From Cylicocyclus nassatus (Eukaryota; Nematoda; Chromadorea; Rhabditida; Strongylidae): 64,000 nt of DNA. Below, piece by piece: positions 21,480 to 32,933 of the stretch; within the stretch, counting starts at the first letter, position 1, and the number at the start of each line of letters is the position of its first letter. The stretch lies in NCBI GenBank assembly GCA_958299035.1, contig CATQJL010000001.1, positions 78,823,594 to 78,887,593 of the forward strand, written 5' to 3'. A program made the position numbers and the translations under genes. The notes below the pieces were generated by a model. The model had not been told where the DNA came from, ran no database searches, and worked only from the letters and a program-made list of their open reading frames with translations.

Positions 21480-22562
21480 TAGCTTGCGCACCCGTAAATC
21501 TGGGAGGTACAGCGATTTTGTTTGCAAAAGTCATGTTTCGCGAGGAAAACATGGCTATTAGAAAGAGGAGAAAAAGGTGCATGGAACGGTACCTTAACCG
21601 TCCAATTTTTAATGTTTTGCGAGGTTAGAATAAGCCAATTATAAAATTTGGTCACTTTAGGAAATAGGTTTTGGTAATTCTAGCAAGCATGCCAGAAAGA
21701 TGCAAAAATTGCATTAATTTGAAGGTTTGCCTTATCAGTTGGTTATTAGAGCACCTTTAGAGGCCTGAAATGAAAATAAAAATTAGCGAAAGATAGACAT
21801 GGTAAAAATGGAACTTCTAGTTTTTCGACAATCATCTCACCGCTCGTCGGAATATTCACAACGGTAACATATGTAGCTGCTGGAAAGAAGAGGAAATTCC
21901 ATCGGATACTGTCTGAAAGATTTGTTTGTCTTTATTTTGTTCGATTTTAGAACAGGTCTAAAAAAAGGCACGAATTTTCGGACCCATCTAATACTATTCC
22001 GTTGACTGTTTCAAAGTAATATTAGCTTTTTAATATCTAAACTCCGTTATTGCTTACTGTCAAGCATATCTATAAAATTGCAAAAAGTCTGATTCAACCA
22101 CTTTTTGTGCACAACCGGGCAAATTTATTGAAAGTTGATGGCCCATTCCGTTGAATGTTCCAAAGTAATTCTATTTTTCAATGGTCTAAACTCCATTACT
22201 GCTTACTTCAAGCCTATCTGTAAAACCGCAAAAGTTCAATTCGGCCGTCAGACGGCATAGAGTAAGGTAATCGAAATGACAAGAATTTACGAAAAGAGAT
22301 AAGATTTGACTGATGGCATGACTCGAGGCGTTTGATAGCTTAAACCTGGGGTCGGAATGTAAGTAGTTTTCCCTACCGTACAATATTACGCGACGATGAA
22401 CACTTTTGCTATTAGATTTGAATTTTTGCTTTAATTGTAGGAAGACGAATTTTAAAATGCTTTACCCAAAAGAAACTCTGACAATATCGTCAAAATGCTG
22501 CTGAAGTGTTCGCGATTGTACTATATCTCGATTTCAATGTGCAAAATATCGCTAGATTTTTC

Positions 22563-22568
22563 TTTATT
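22563..22568 (-). terminator. Polyadenylation signal of gene A
   Basis: AATAAA on the minus strand, 65 bases past the TAA stop of gene A, in a TAATAAAGAAAA context. Confidence 0.6.
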
Positions 22569-22633
22569 AGCTACGGCACGGCAATGATGAGAATACACTA
22601 TCCCGACTACGTGGTCCGTCCTGAGTATAGTTT

Positions 22634-23642
22634 TTAGAACGAAGGACGGGGTGGAGGAGGGCCACGTCTTTTATGCATTTCTTCCCGGTGCGCTTCTGCT
22701 GCGGCCTAAAGCGTTGACTTTTATACTGGATGATATCATTAATAGTGGGTAAACTACCTTATCCTCTGGTGGTAGACTATCTATCCATTCGTTTATCTTC
22801 TTTTCAAAATCTTCCGGCCCATCTGGTCTCGGCTAAAATTAATGAACTTTTTTTCTAGTCATTTACGTTCCTAATGCTTCAGAACACAGAAAAATTGCTT
22901 TATTTCAAGACCAGAAATATCTTCGGAAGACTCACGTTCATTATCTGACGTAGCCTATCCATACTAGCTTTGCTCACACCGGGAATGTCTCTGCTAAGAA
23001 ACTCTAAAAAAGGTTTACAAGTTTGCTTGCAAAAAGTTTCAAACTCGTTAGATCTGCTGATTTATTTTCTATGTTTTTTAGGATTAGATCGTGGTTGGTT
23101 CAAAACATGAGCCTACCAGCATGATGTTTTTCGTGTATTTGTTCTCTGTAAGCTATAGCTGCAGCCTGAAATGGGACTTTTTTGGATGATAGCAGTAAAA
23201 ATTTTGAAAAAAAAATAAAAATTAACCTTTTCCGCTGTCGGTAAACTGTTCTCCCATTCTTCAATCCTCGGTCGAGGCTGAAATGGTATACAAATCACTT
23301 TGCTTTCATTATTTTCATTAGCACCAATATCAAGGTCAAGCATGTGCACTTTACAACGAAAAAGCCATTTAGCCTTTATTTTTTCGGTAAAACAGTTCAT
23401 TCTTGATAGAAAACTAAGATTTTATTTGTGACCAAGAATCGAGTCTATACCTAACATCAAAAAAGACATACATCCATTATTTGACGCAGTCTATCCATGT
23501 TGGCCTTACTTACTCCAGGTATATCTTCCATGGCGCAAGCTGAACATTCAAAAATTGTTTTTTATATACTCTATCAACGCGAATTCTCACGCGCTGCAGC
23601 GATTGCCATGGCAAGAGCGAGGAACACTAGCAGCTTCAACAT
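22634..23642 (-). CDS. Gene A: small secreted two-module protein (144 aa, 7 exons)
   Basis: Exons: 23642-23591, 23539-23472, 23277-23227, 23165-23117, 23003-22936, 22832-22758, 22705-22634. All introns have GT-AG ends; they are 51 to 194 bp. Residues 1-17 (MLKLLVFLALAMAIAAA) are a clear signal peptide. Then two modules follow: residues 18-73 and 74-144, each from three exons (IPGVSKA.MDRLRQIM, PRP...EW..SLP..EK, AAA.A.R). Module 1 has lost eight residues of its middle exon relative to gene B. The tail is a Pro-rich RRGPPPPRPSF. The F-L..IPGV...I...W..LP spacing faintly recalls the nematode SXP/RAL-2 (DUF148) family, but I would not assign it. Acceptor-like TCTTATAG sits just before the ATG and may be a leader-splice site. 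A foldback (23827-24305) lies directly upstream. The seven exons match gene B in order, phase and splice sites, so the model is firm. Confidence 0.85.
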
Positions 23643-23826
23643 CCTGTTGTTGGTCTCCTGTTACACCTATAAGATGAAATTGTTCCTATGTTTTTTTGCG
23701 GCTTGTAAAGCTAACACGGTTACCTGTACGCTTACTTGATACGTGATAAGTGTGGTAAATAGTACAAACTTTTATTTTAAACGAATGTTTGCTAAAAAAA
23801 GAGAAAGTCAGGAAGAAGTGAACAGG

Positions 23827-24305
23827 TCTACTCTTACAAGGAAAAAAAGGTTAGTCGAAGTGACATCTCTGTATGAGATGTATACTGACTTGAAGAATAT
23901 GAAACGCTGAAACACTGAAACAAATCTACCTTTCTTATCTGCTGCGGGCTTCTGAGCAAGGAGTTTTGAAGGTTTTTATGGGAAAAATATTCAACACATG
24001 ATCAGTGCGAAGTCAGTCCTTCGCTTTTTCTAGCGTTTCAAAATGGCAGAGTTAAGTAAATATGTTTGAAATAAGAATATTTATCGCAAAGAGTAACTCG
24101 AAAATTATTCGAGCGTTAGGAAAATTGCTACGATTGATCTTGTCCTAGCTGCACATGCAAATTTTTGCCCATAAAAACCTTCGCGACTCTTCAGCAAAGA
24201 ATCGCAGCAGATGAGGAAGGTAGATTTGTATCAGCGTTTCGTACCCTTCAAGGTGTATCTCTCATATTGAAGGGCTAAATTAATCTTTCTTTCCTTCTTA
24301 GTAGA
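23827..24305. mobile_element. Foldback MITE just upstream of gene A
   Basis: About 479 bp with inverted ends (TCTACT...AGTAGA) and arms sharing CAAATCTACCTT, ATCTGCTGCG, GAAACGCTGA and GAAGGTTTTTATGGG. It begins 185 bp before the gene A start codon and is absent upstream of gene B. Confidence 0.7.
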
Positions 24306-25950
24306 GCTATGTTAACTAAAAAGTCAACAAGTACTGTGTCTAGGTTTAAGAAAGAAATGCTCCTCAAAGACACTTTGGCGTCTCTAAAATCTACCAAAAA
24401 TCCTAGCAGAAGCTAAGATCAAAAACTTAGAACAAGTGTTGTAGTTTCCACTGCTTGTATCCAAGTTTAATTTCGATATTCAGCCAATAAGAGTTATGAA
24501 TTCTTTTCGCTTTCCTTTATCATCTTATCGAGCAAGCTAAACATGTATATTTTGGGTGCATTTCAATGCAACGCAAGTATTGAATATCCAGTGATGCTGT
24601 GCCGATGCTGAAGGTTACAATATGAAAGCTAGAGTTAAATTGTTTCAAATGAGCTTCAACTTTCAAAGCTCAGAAGTTCAGACGAAACAGACCTGCTAAA
24701 AAATGATTTCACAATTCATTGTCACCAAGCCAAAGATTGTATAACAGCTAAAGTAACAATTTTTGTTTTCCTTTCGGACTCTCTTTCCACACCTTTGCGA
24801 GCTTTCCTTATTTAGTACAGGTAATATAAGGTAGTTCATCGACTGCAACGTCAAATTTTTTATTCATACAGCAAATTGGTATGAGTCAGCAGAAGCTTAT
24901 AACTGGACCATCCAAATTAGCGTGGGAGCAGGTTGAGTTAGTTTTGATACTCTGCTATAGTAATGTTGCAGTGATTTGAAATTTACCGAAGCGTTAGATT
25001 TTACCAAAGATGGGCACAGGTTGGATTTTTTTTGTTGTGTTTATCCTCTCCATCAATGACAAAGAAAGGATCTGTAAATTTAATGACTTCTGTAGATTAA
25101 CCTGCAACCGAATTGGTAGAAGATTGAAATCGACAATTACCATAAATATAAGAGAAACTAATTGAAATTTCCCATTTCATCTTACTTTGGAAAGTAACTC
25201 TAATTCACTGAAACCATCTTTTAATGTAGGAGAATCTATGAAATGGAGGAAAGTAGCAAGATACTTTGCTGCGCCACATCCCGGACATATTTATACTGAA
25301 CGCTGAAACTTTAGTGGTTTGCATACCGATTTACTTTTGTTACTTTTTCTTCGAATTTGTAGCTTACATATAAGCTGCAGAAGTGCAAATAGCACAAAAG
25401 TAAATTAGGAGGAAAATTAGTGCACCAATCGCTGAGGAGTTAGACATACTTGTTGACTTTGTCACTTGCTTGCTTTGGTGACGAAGAGCTCTTTGTATTG
25501 CAAATAATTTAACCTTTGGAACATCAAGAACATTCTCCAGTTACTGGGTAACGGTACTTGCTCTCAACAGTATGACGAAAAGCCGATGGTGTTGACATAA
25601 AGTGCTTTTTCAACTCCTTTGCAAGTCATATTATTGCATTGCATCCTTTCGGGACTGGTTTAGAATACAATGCGAAAGCTTTTCAGTTTATGCAGATCGG
25701 AAAAAGTCCTTTCATCTTATTTCTCAAAAAAACAAAGGCTTCCAGGACTTTTCTATCAGACAAACACATGGAACTTCTCAAATCACCTGTCTTTTGAAAC
25801 GGATTGACTTTCACTGCATTCAAGTTCAAAAAATGCAGAATAATTTTTTATAAAGCGATAGTTCTTGGATTTTGCAAAGATTTATTATTCTTAAGACATA
25901 GACGTACAAATTTACGAAAGTCGGGAAATGCACTAATGGTTGAAAAAGTA
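24306..25950 (-). repeat. Unit 2: upstream block of gene A
   Basis: This block matches the sequence upstream of gene B (34400-35950) along its length. Shared landmarks are GGTATGAGTCAGC (near 24876), CTCCATTTCATAGATTCTC with the conserved TATA box, TTTAC.TT.GT..CTTTTTCTT, and CATCAAGAACATTCTCC (about 25525). No open frame is conserved between units, so it is most likely 5' flank, 5' UTR intron or outron. Confidence 0.65.
25286..25295 (-). promoter_or_regulatory. Conserved TATA box, unit 2
   Basis: TATAAATATG on the minus strand, followed by TCCGGGA. The same core lies at the same relative place in units 1 and 3. It is 1.64 kb before the gene A ATG, so if used it implies a long outron or a 5' UTR intron. 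Confidence 0.5.
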
Positions 25951-27185
25951 ATGAAACCATAATTGCGTCCAGCCTTCACGGAGACTTAGTCGAATTTCCC
26001 TATTTTTCTCCATTCAACTTCAATGATATTGAAAGCCGTTTTGGGTATGGCACTGCGGCATTTGCAGAATGTAGAAAAACATCAGACGCTTCAATTAACA
26101 AAGACTCACTAACAATGTACTGCTTTTTTTTCAAGTAGAATTTGTAATTCTGAACAGCACTGTATAGCAACTATCAATAATTTTTTCAAAATTATCATAA
26201 TGCTATGCTAATGCTTTTTTGGGTCAAAAGATACGAACACATCTATTGGGTTGCAAAGAAAAGAATGTCGCTTTTTCGGTTTTTTTCAGCTAAAATTGGT
26301 GTTCTCGCGAACTAAAACATATGGAAGGCCCAAACTTCATGATTAAAGTCTCGAAGTTTTGTAGTACAAATTGCCTATATGGGCGGGGCCCAGGACTGCT
26401 GCGGACGGAGTTTGTCATTATTCGTTATTCATCGATTTTTACTTGCCAAAAATATGGCAAGTGCATAGATGGATAAGTGTATGTGTCTGCTACATGCTGG
26501 AGCAAATCAAAAGTTCATGGTATTTTTTGAGGCCAAAATCCAATTTTTGGCACTATGTGTTGCTCTTATGTTTTGGCTTTAAACTTTGGGTAAACCACGA
26601 CTTAAGTCAATGCTCAGATGTCATCTTGTAGAGCGTGCTTCTCTTTATAGAATAATGCCCTTCACATATTTATTCCAATTCACCCTGTCGCTCTGCAGTA
26701 AAAAACGACCTCTTTCTAACCTAATATTTTTTTTTATGAAAGCCTCATGCAATGCTGTATCGTCTTCTTAAACAGCAACAAAGATGTTAAAAACTCCTAA
26801 TTTAACGAGGCCCACGCGCTTTATTGTCATCGCCAGAGTGTGGAAAATGATGTATTAGCGGAATGTTCTCTTAGACGCCAACGTCAGAACTCAGGATAAC
26901 CTTCAATCTGTGACTTGTATGAAAGCCAAAGTAGACGTACAGACGGCCAGAGCCTTGTAAGGGAGGGATACCAGCTTAAGCTGGCGATTGATGACAAAAT
27001 CGCTAAACGCGTCTTCAAATATTGATTCTAGACCTGTTTTCCTTTTTGCGGAGCAACTCTTTGAAAGAATTCTTGAGGTTTGGAAGTCCAAGTTATCACT
27101 TATGGGGCATGAAGTTTGCGAAAAGCTGTGCAAAACACCTACGTAACTTTCATAGCTATGTTCTGTTATTGTAGTCAATACAAGC
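25951..27185. other. No gene seen
   Basis: AT-rich sequence. A 91-codon minus frame at 26903-27178 is the most even of the frames here but has no recognisable motif or splice context. Confidence 0.4.
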
Positions 27186-27378
27186 CCCGAAAAAATTTTT
27201 TTATAAAGCTAAATTAAATTTCTAAAAAATGTAAAAAATTATTTTAATTACTTACAAGTATGAATAAGTCTTTTGCACATTTTTGTGACTCATGTAAGTA
27301 ACCTTCAAAAATTTCGCGACCCCTTCTCAGGCCCCCCCCCCCCGCCCTCCCCCCCCCCCCCCTCTCGGTACGCCACTG
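27186..27378. mobile_element. hAT-like MITE, 5' truncated
   Basis: The right end CTCGGTACGCCACTG, a poly-C run, AAAAATTTCGCGACCC and TTTTGCACATTTTT match the right half of the element at 52362-52738. The left end (CAGTGGCGTACC) is missing. Confidence 0.75.
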
Positions 27379-30300
27379 CGTGTGTGGGAGGAGCTCAGAA
27401 CGTCTAGGAGCGGAGTTTGACATTTTACTCCATTCAATTTTTTCTTTATTTCTAGCCATGGAAAGTTACGAAAAGTGTACAGTTGAATGCTTGATGTGTC
27501 AAGCATATGCTAGGATAGATGAGGAATTTGTGAGATTTTTTGGAGTACGATTTTTTTCCCGAAAAGTCCGTTTTTGACTGCTATCAGACTCGAACTCAGA
27601 ACTTCATGTGAAATACGATCTGGGCAGATTGTTGATAGCCATCTTGAAGAGCTTGCTTTGCGCTGTCGAATGGTTGCTCAATCCCCATTAATTGAAGGAA
27701 GGATACAAAAAGACGACGGCTGTAATAAAAACGGTAAATAGTTATGAGACAACCTCATACTTGATTAAAAGATTGTTGGCCTATAAGTGTTTCAAGCAGC
27801 ACCAGCAAACTAAGGAACAGTTTAAGCAATCCTTCAGAAAAACCATAACGCCGCTTATGCTAAAGCTGTACAGGCCAGAAGAAGGCTGGCCTTGCAATAG
27901 CAATTCGTACAAACATCTTGCATTATTTGCAACGTTTCTGTAGGATGATGTCACATCAAATAATTCTACCGTGCAGCCAGAGGTTATGTGTGCGTTGCGA
28001 AGAAGTTTTCATTGTTTACTTGGGCAGAACGAATGCACTGAACTAGCATGATGTTGAGAGACCGGCAATCCTGTCAATAGGGCCTAAACGCTGCTGATTA
28101 TTGGCCTGACTTTGTCTTTGTAATCGCGGAGTTATTATTAGAAGCTAGCCGTGCAGTGGGGTTTGTGGGTTTTATCAAGTGTGTAAGGAAGAAACAGATA
28201 GGCAAATCGCTTTTGAGGCGCTTAACGATGCTCTAGACCCCGCTAAGGGTGCTATATCTACCAATGTCGTAAACAGTGGCATTGCTTGGCGAAGTCGACG
28301 GCGCATACGTGATATACAATGTTGTGCATTGGATGATTCTGCCTGATCACGTCTGAATCACATATGGATACCGCAAACTCTCACTTTCTTTTCGCAGGCA
28401 GTTTTTTATTTTCCTGAGGTTGCAGCAATCACAGAAAGTGGCACAGACCACTTGTCAGGCGTTAAGGATACTAATCGTCTGCTAGAGAAATTCCGCTCGA
28501 AAAATAGAACAAAGGAAATTGTTGATGTTGCGGAAATGCGATATTTTGAATCCACTACACCATTCGCTTTTTGCCTCTTGAAAAGCAATCGTTGAGGGAT
28601 GCTAAGTAATAAAGGCAATGCTGCTTCTCTCCGATCTTTTTCGCGCCGTTCCTCATTTGCCTTGCATCACAACCCTGAACTCATTGCAGCTGCCTACGAT
28701 ACTGCGCAACCACATGAGCTTACTGGTTATGAAAGTCCATGGATTGGAATGTTTGAAAATGAGCGTGCATCTTCGGATAAGAGTGCGCTACTTGCGACAG
28801 AAAGGCCTTGTGTGAGGCCTTTATTCTCTTTGCAGATCCTTATAAACAATATAGTAACACAAAATAGGTATAACTTCCTGTTGTTATCTTAGCAAGCCCA
28901 GATATCCAAATATGAAACATGATTTTGCTAGTAAAAAGAGCTACTTTTTTTTCAAACTGGTAAGACAGGACTTGTGTGTTGCATGCCGAAGAGCGCAGCA
29001 GAACTACTGCGCTTGCCTTTTGATGAGTGCATCTAAGCGTAATGAAAGCGAGCTCCACTCCTTAAATTAAAAATTTGCAATCAATGCTGTTTATAAATTG
29101 CATCGTACAGCTTGGTTTAGATAATTCATCAAGGAACTTCCTCATTTTTCGTTGAAATTAGATTTGATCCTTTCGCCTATAATCTAGTATTCTTTTACGG
29201 ATTTACAGCTTGTCCTAGATTTCAAGATTCTGAGAAATTCTTATGCACTTACTCCGACAATCTAGAATTAAGAAGTACACACAAGATATGCCGCTCCGCT
29301 CGACACTACCTCAGGGCAAGGCACGTGGCAGGCAAATGACGGGCTGGAAATCGTTTTGGTTAAAAAAGAAAAGGGGCAATTGTTTTTGCGGAGTCCGGAG
29401 TGAAGCCCCGGAAAAAATTGGTAGTTCATGCTCTCTGCTTATCTTAACATATTATGTGCCTCAACAGGCGAACACTGGAGTTCGCGCGCTCAATCCGCGC
29501 CGTCGCTAATTGCCGCACGCGCGAAGTAGCTCAACCTATGCTTTGTAACAGCATACATTACTAGTTCTCAACGTATGCGGTAACGATATGCATCGAATTT
29601 CGTAAGCGAATGGCTAGAGGAGAGAGGCTAGTGGAAACATGAAAAAATAATGAAACGCGAATGGAAAATGTAATAAGCATTTCAAAAATTTTGCATAGCG
29701 GTGAAAGAAGATGTGACTTCAAATGGTTCGTTTGCAACGTACAAAGGACTATATGATGTGAAACTTGGTACGTGCATAAGTGGGCCTGCAGAGGTCAACT
29801 TGAGAAGCGAAAAAAATATGTGATTGAAAGTTGTGGCAAGCTTTTTAAGAAAATATCTCGTTACCAAAAAAATGGAAAATGACTTGTTTGCAACGCAAAG
29901 ATGACAAAATTGCGCGAGTGGTTATACGCTCAATAGGGCCAAGAAACAAAGTATGAAAAATTATGAAACTTATGTGAACAAAGAGCGTGCCCGAATTTTT
30001 TTCAAATTAGGTTAATTACGTACGTATTATTCATCTATTATTCATTCGATGATTCCAGCTAGATGGCGAGAGAAGATGGGGTGGTCTTTGCAATGAGCCT
30101 TATCTCAAGCTCAACATCGTTGCAGACTTGCAAATTTCGGTGACTTTATCCATTTTTCTCTGAACTGTTGGAAAGTTAAACCTTTTCTAGCAATTTATGG
30201 CTAATTCTGCAAAAAAAAAAATACTTCTAAACAAAGTTTGCAGTATGAATTTATACATTTCCTTTTTCAAGTTTGGCCCAAAACATTGTTTTGATGGCTT

Positions 30301-31226
30301 TTCTGGAGTTTTTTTAGTATGTAAGGTCACATCCGTAGAGATTTGATTTTTGAAATTGTACTGCGTTACCTTTCAGGTTCTTTCTCAGATGTAAAAAAAG
30401 GCGGTTTTTATTCAATGCTTTCTACTTTCAGCACCAACCACGTCATTAATCAAGAGTCTTGCATCGAAGAAATCTTTTTTCTGGGCTTGGTGCCAGCTTT
30501 ACGTGCTGCTAGTAAGGCTTTCCTTTCTGTACCTCAAGTCTACACTAACGTATCCCCGTCTACATCGTATGCTGGTCATGGAGCACCTCGCAACCATGGT
30601 GGTCACCTGCGGTCACTAAAAAGGACATGATTGTCGACCACTCCGGCTCCGCTCTTTCGCCAACAGTTTCGTCTTCCTTACGTTTTTCTTTTGTTGAGAA
30701 AAAAGTGCTAAGTTGCTATAGAGAAATGAAAAGCAGGTTCATCTTTTTATCATTGCGATGTTTAGTATAGTGATTATCTCGTAAGCTTGTATGCAGGTGC
30801 AGATCGAACACTTGTGCGCGTGATATTCTCGATATTCTCGATATATATACCTTGTGAGCGGCATTTTACTTGTGAAACTATTTTTGTCTTCTTCTTGATT
30901 TTTATTCCTTCCGTGTATTAGAAGCATTGATAGGTGGATTTATCAAAGATAATTTCAAACAGGAGACGATACTGGGGATGCTACGCGCAATGTGGATAGT
31001 GGGTGCACCTGCACACATAAGGGCTCAATTGGCTATAGCTGAGCATCGCGCTTTGGAGACCAGTTTTCGTAGCTAAATAGCTGGTGAAAATCTTTTTGTC
31101 TAAACTTATTCTTTTAAAACTCTCTGATTGCATTCTCCTACATTCCACTAACTTTGAGCATATTGAGGTATCTAAAGCAACTCAAAGTAGTAACTTCTGG
31201 TCTTTTTATGAAAAAAACTTTTTTAG
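27379..31226. other. No gene supported
   Basis: About 3.8 kb without a recognised repeat or confident exon. On the minus strand 30452-30535 reads TERKALLAARKAGTKPRKK before a stop, which looks somewhat protein-like, but no clean splice sites frame it. Frames at 27692-27943 and 28599-28892 (plus strand) lack motifs. Confidence 0.4.
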
Positions 31227-31369
31227 ATGTTTTTTTTTCGAAAAGTGAAAATGAAGTGTTTGTTCCTGTGCAAAGTGTTTAAGGCGCAAGCACAAAGTTC
31301 AGTTTTTGGATCAACGGGGGATTCCTTTTCGCAAACCCCTTTTGCTCACCGCGTGCCGGGCCCTGCACT

Positions 31370-31620
31370 ATTTAGGTGCAATTACATTCTTTGTGGATTG
31401 AAAATCACCAATGTAAAAATTCTCTTTCGCCTTTTAGTCATGTATGTTTCTCCCCTATTGAAATATTGCACTTCGCTATGGTCTCCCTCCAACAAAGGGC
31501 TCACAAATGTGATACACAGAGTTCGGAGATCGTTACTGCGTACAAATCTAGATTCTCTATTTTAGCCACTACTACTTTTGCATTTTGAAAGACCAAGTTT
31601 GTCAAAACCTTTAAGGTAAT
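31370..31620 (+). pseudogene. LINE reverse-transcriptase remnant (CR1/Jockey-like)
   Basis: One frame reads ILFRLLVMYVSPLLKYCTSL then WSPSNKGLTNVIHRVRR. This fits the segment just after the RT catalytic core in CR1/Jockey-type LINEs, where a pattern L...YVRP.LEY.S.VWSP....I..IE.VQR is common. The upstream catalytic motifs are absent and the frame ends at 31565; a few further residues in another frame (HFERPSLSKPLR) may continue it. It is unrelated to the RTE element at 51 kb. Confidence 0.5.
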
Positions 31621-32890
31621 GACGAGTAGGATCAAACTAGAATGCATGTTACTAGTCTATGATTTATAACGCTTTTACCAGAAAACACATTTTCAGGCTT
31701 GAAGCAGAGCGTTTGACGGAGAAGCTCAAATGTGAAATCACAAGGGGTTGTTCTAATCAATAGATTGCAGAGAACTCTTTTGAGATTTCTACTCTCTTTT
31801 CTCAGCAACAGATTCTAGACGATGAATCAATAGTCTCTCAGAAGTTGCGCATTGTCCTCTTAGTTTTTTGCTTCAGCAATCTAAAAAAGGTTTCTACCTC
31901 TAGCGCCTACCTATTTTGAATCAACTGTTTTGCTTTACTGTTCTAACCAATATCATTTTGCTCTCTTTTCGTGCTGATTATGTCTCTTCTGGTGGTCGCT
32001 TTTTTCTTGTTTCTTCTTTTGTATATTTGGTTGTCTTTTCAAATTTTTTACTCTTTTTATCTGTGAACTGCCTGCTAGCTTCCGCTGTCAATGCTTGCTG
32101 GCCTTAAACAGAGACCTCGCTTTCAAATCATTAAGGTAGTTAACCGTTAAAGTTAGAATTCCTCAAATGTCGACTTTCTAGCCAAATAATAAAAGAAAAA
32201 TTTGTTACCAGTACAACCATTCGGATTCAGAAGCTACATTGCTGTAACTCACACATCAAATGACTCACAAAACACAGTGAATCGATTTACCCGCGCATTT
32301 CTCTGTTTTCATCAATATTATAAAAACTTTGTTCCTCGTACGCTGTGAGCTCGTCGCCAATACAGCGAGCGTGGTATATTTGGGCGTATTTCCATTGATG
32401 TAGTTACTTTTTGTAATGCGGAATACATGGAAATAAGGAAGAACTTATGAGAGTCATCTTATAGTTTTTCGCGAAACCGCATCTGGTTAAGGAGTTTGTG
32501 ACCAAGCCTTGTTTTTATACAGAAAAAAGTATCATACTATGTGGTTTTACTTTCTTTGTTTTTCAATTGTTCTCACTTTACTGTGAAGTTATGAAGTGAA
32601 GAATTGTTTTTTACGCCCTTGAGCGGTACTGCCCACGGAAAACAGAGCTTACAAACCCTTAGGTAACGTTGAAATGAGGCAGCCTTTTATGGGGCCACTT
32701 TTTCAAAATAATCATTAACTCAAATTTTTTAAACAAACTTTTTAAAAGTAACCAACAGAGCTTGCAAATCTAGTTTTCATGGTTTCATATCATATGGTAG
32801 GTGTGAATTACAAGGTGCCAGTCGTTACGCAATATATATCTCTTGATTTTTGCCTTATTAGAGGGTTGAAACAATAATAGGATTATGAAA
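31621..32890. other. No gene seen
   Basis: AT-rich sequence downstream of gene B; the hydrophobic frame at 31916-32107 has no splice or motif support. Confidence 0.45.
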
Positions 32891-32893
32891 TGC

Positions 32894-32899
32894 TTTATT
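32894..32899 (-). terminator. Polyadenylation signal of gene B
   Basis: AATAAA on the minus strand (context TGTAATAAAGCA), about 35 bases after the gene B stop codon. Confidence 0.65.
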
Positions 32900-32933
32900 A
32901 CAGTTATCTAATCCATTGTTTCGAAAAAGGTCT

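Larger units (their letters stand above)
20012..21991. mobile_element. Mariner-like foldback with nested element
   Basis: The ends TTAGGTGAGCCAGAAAGTTC and the complement of the right end, TTAGATGGGTCCGAAAATTC, are followed by GTGCC in both. TA flanks both sides (20010-20011, 21992-21993). Arms of over 300 bp pair, sharing AGACAAATCTTTCA, GGTGCTCTAATAACCA and GCAAACCTT. The 1980 bp includes the insertion at 20574-21479. There is no transposase. Confidence 0.75.
19960..22225. repeat. Tandem ~150-bp unit split by a transposon
   Basis: The words CTTTTTGTGCACAA, TTGAA.GTTGATG, CCGTTGA.TGTT, CAAAGTAAT and AAACTCC.TTA.TGCTTACT occur in order around 22000-22225 in two copies. The first copy's start is at 19970-20010, before the mariner-like element at 20012. 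The element therefore landed inside one unit of a short tandem repeat. Confidence 0.65.

Noticed and set aside
20580..21480. CRISPR-like array of CCGCGG words
   Set aside because: The words are short, irregularly spaced and in both orientations, within a transposon; the sequence is eukaryotic.
21035..21655. 206-codon minus-strand frame
   Set aside because: It runs across the end of the CTCAG element into the host foldback, so it cannot be one ancestral gene.
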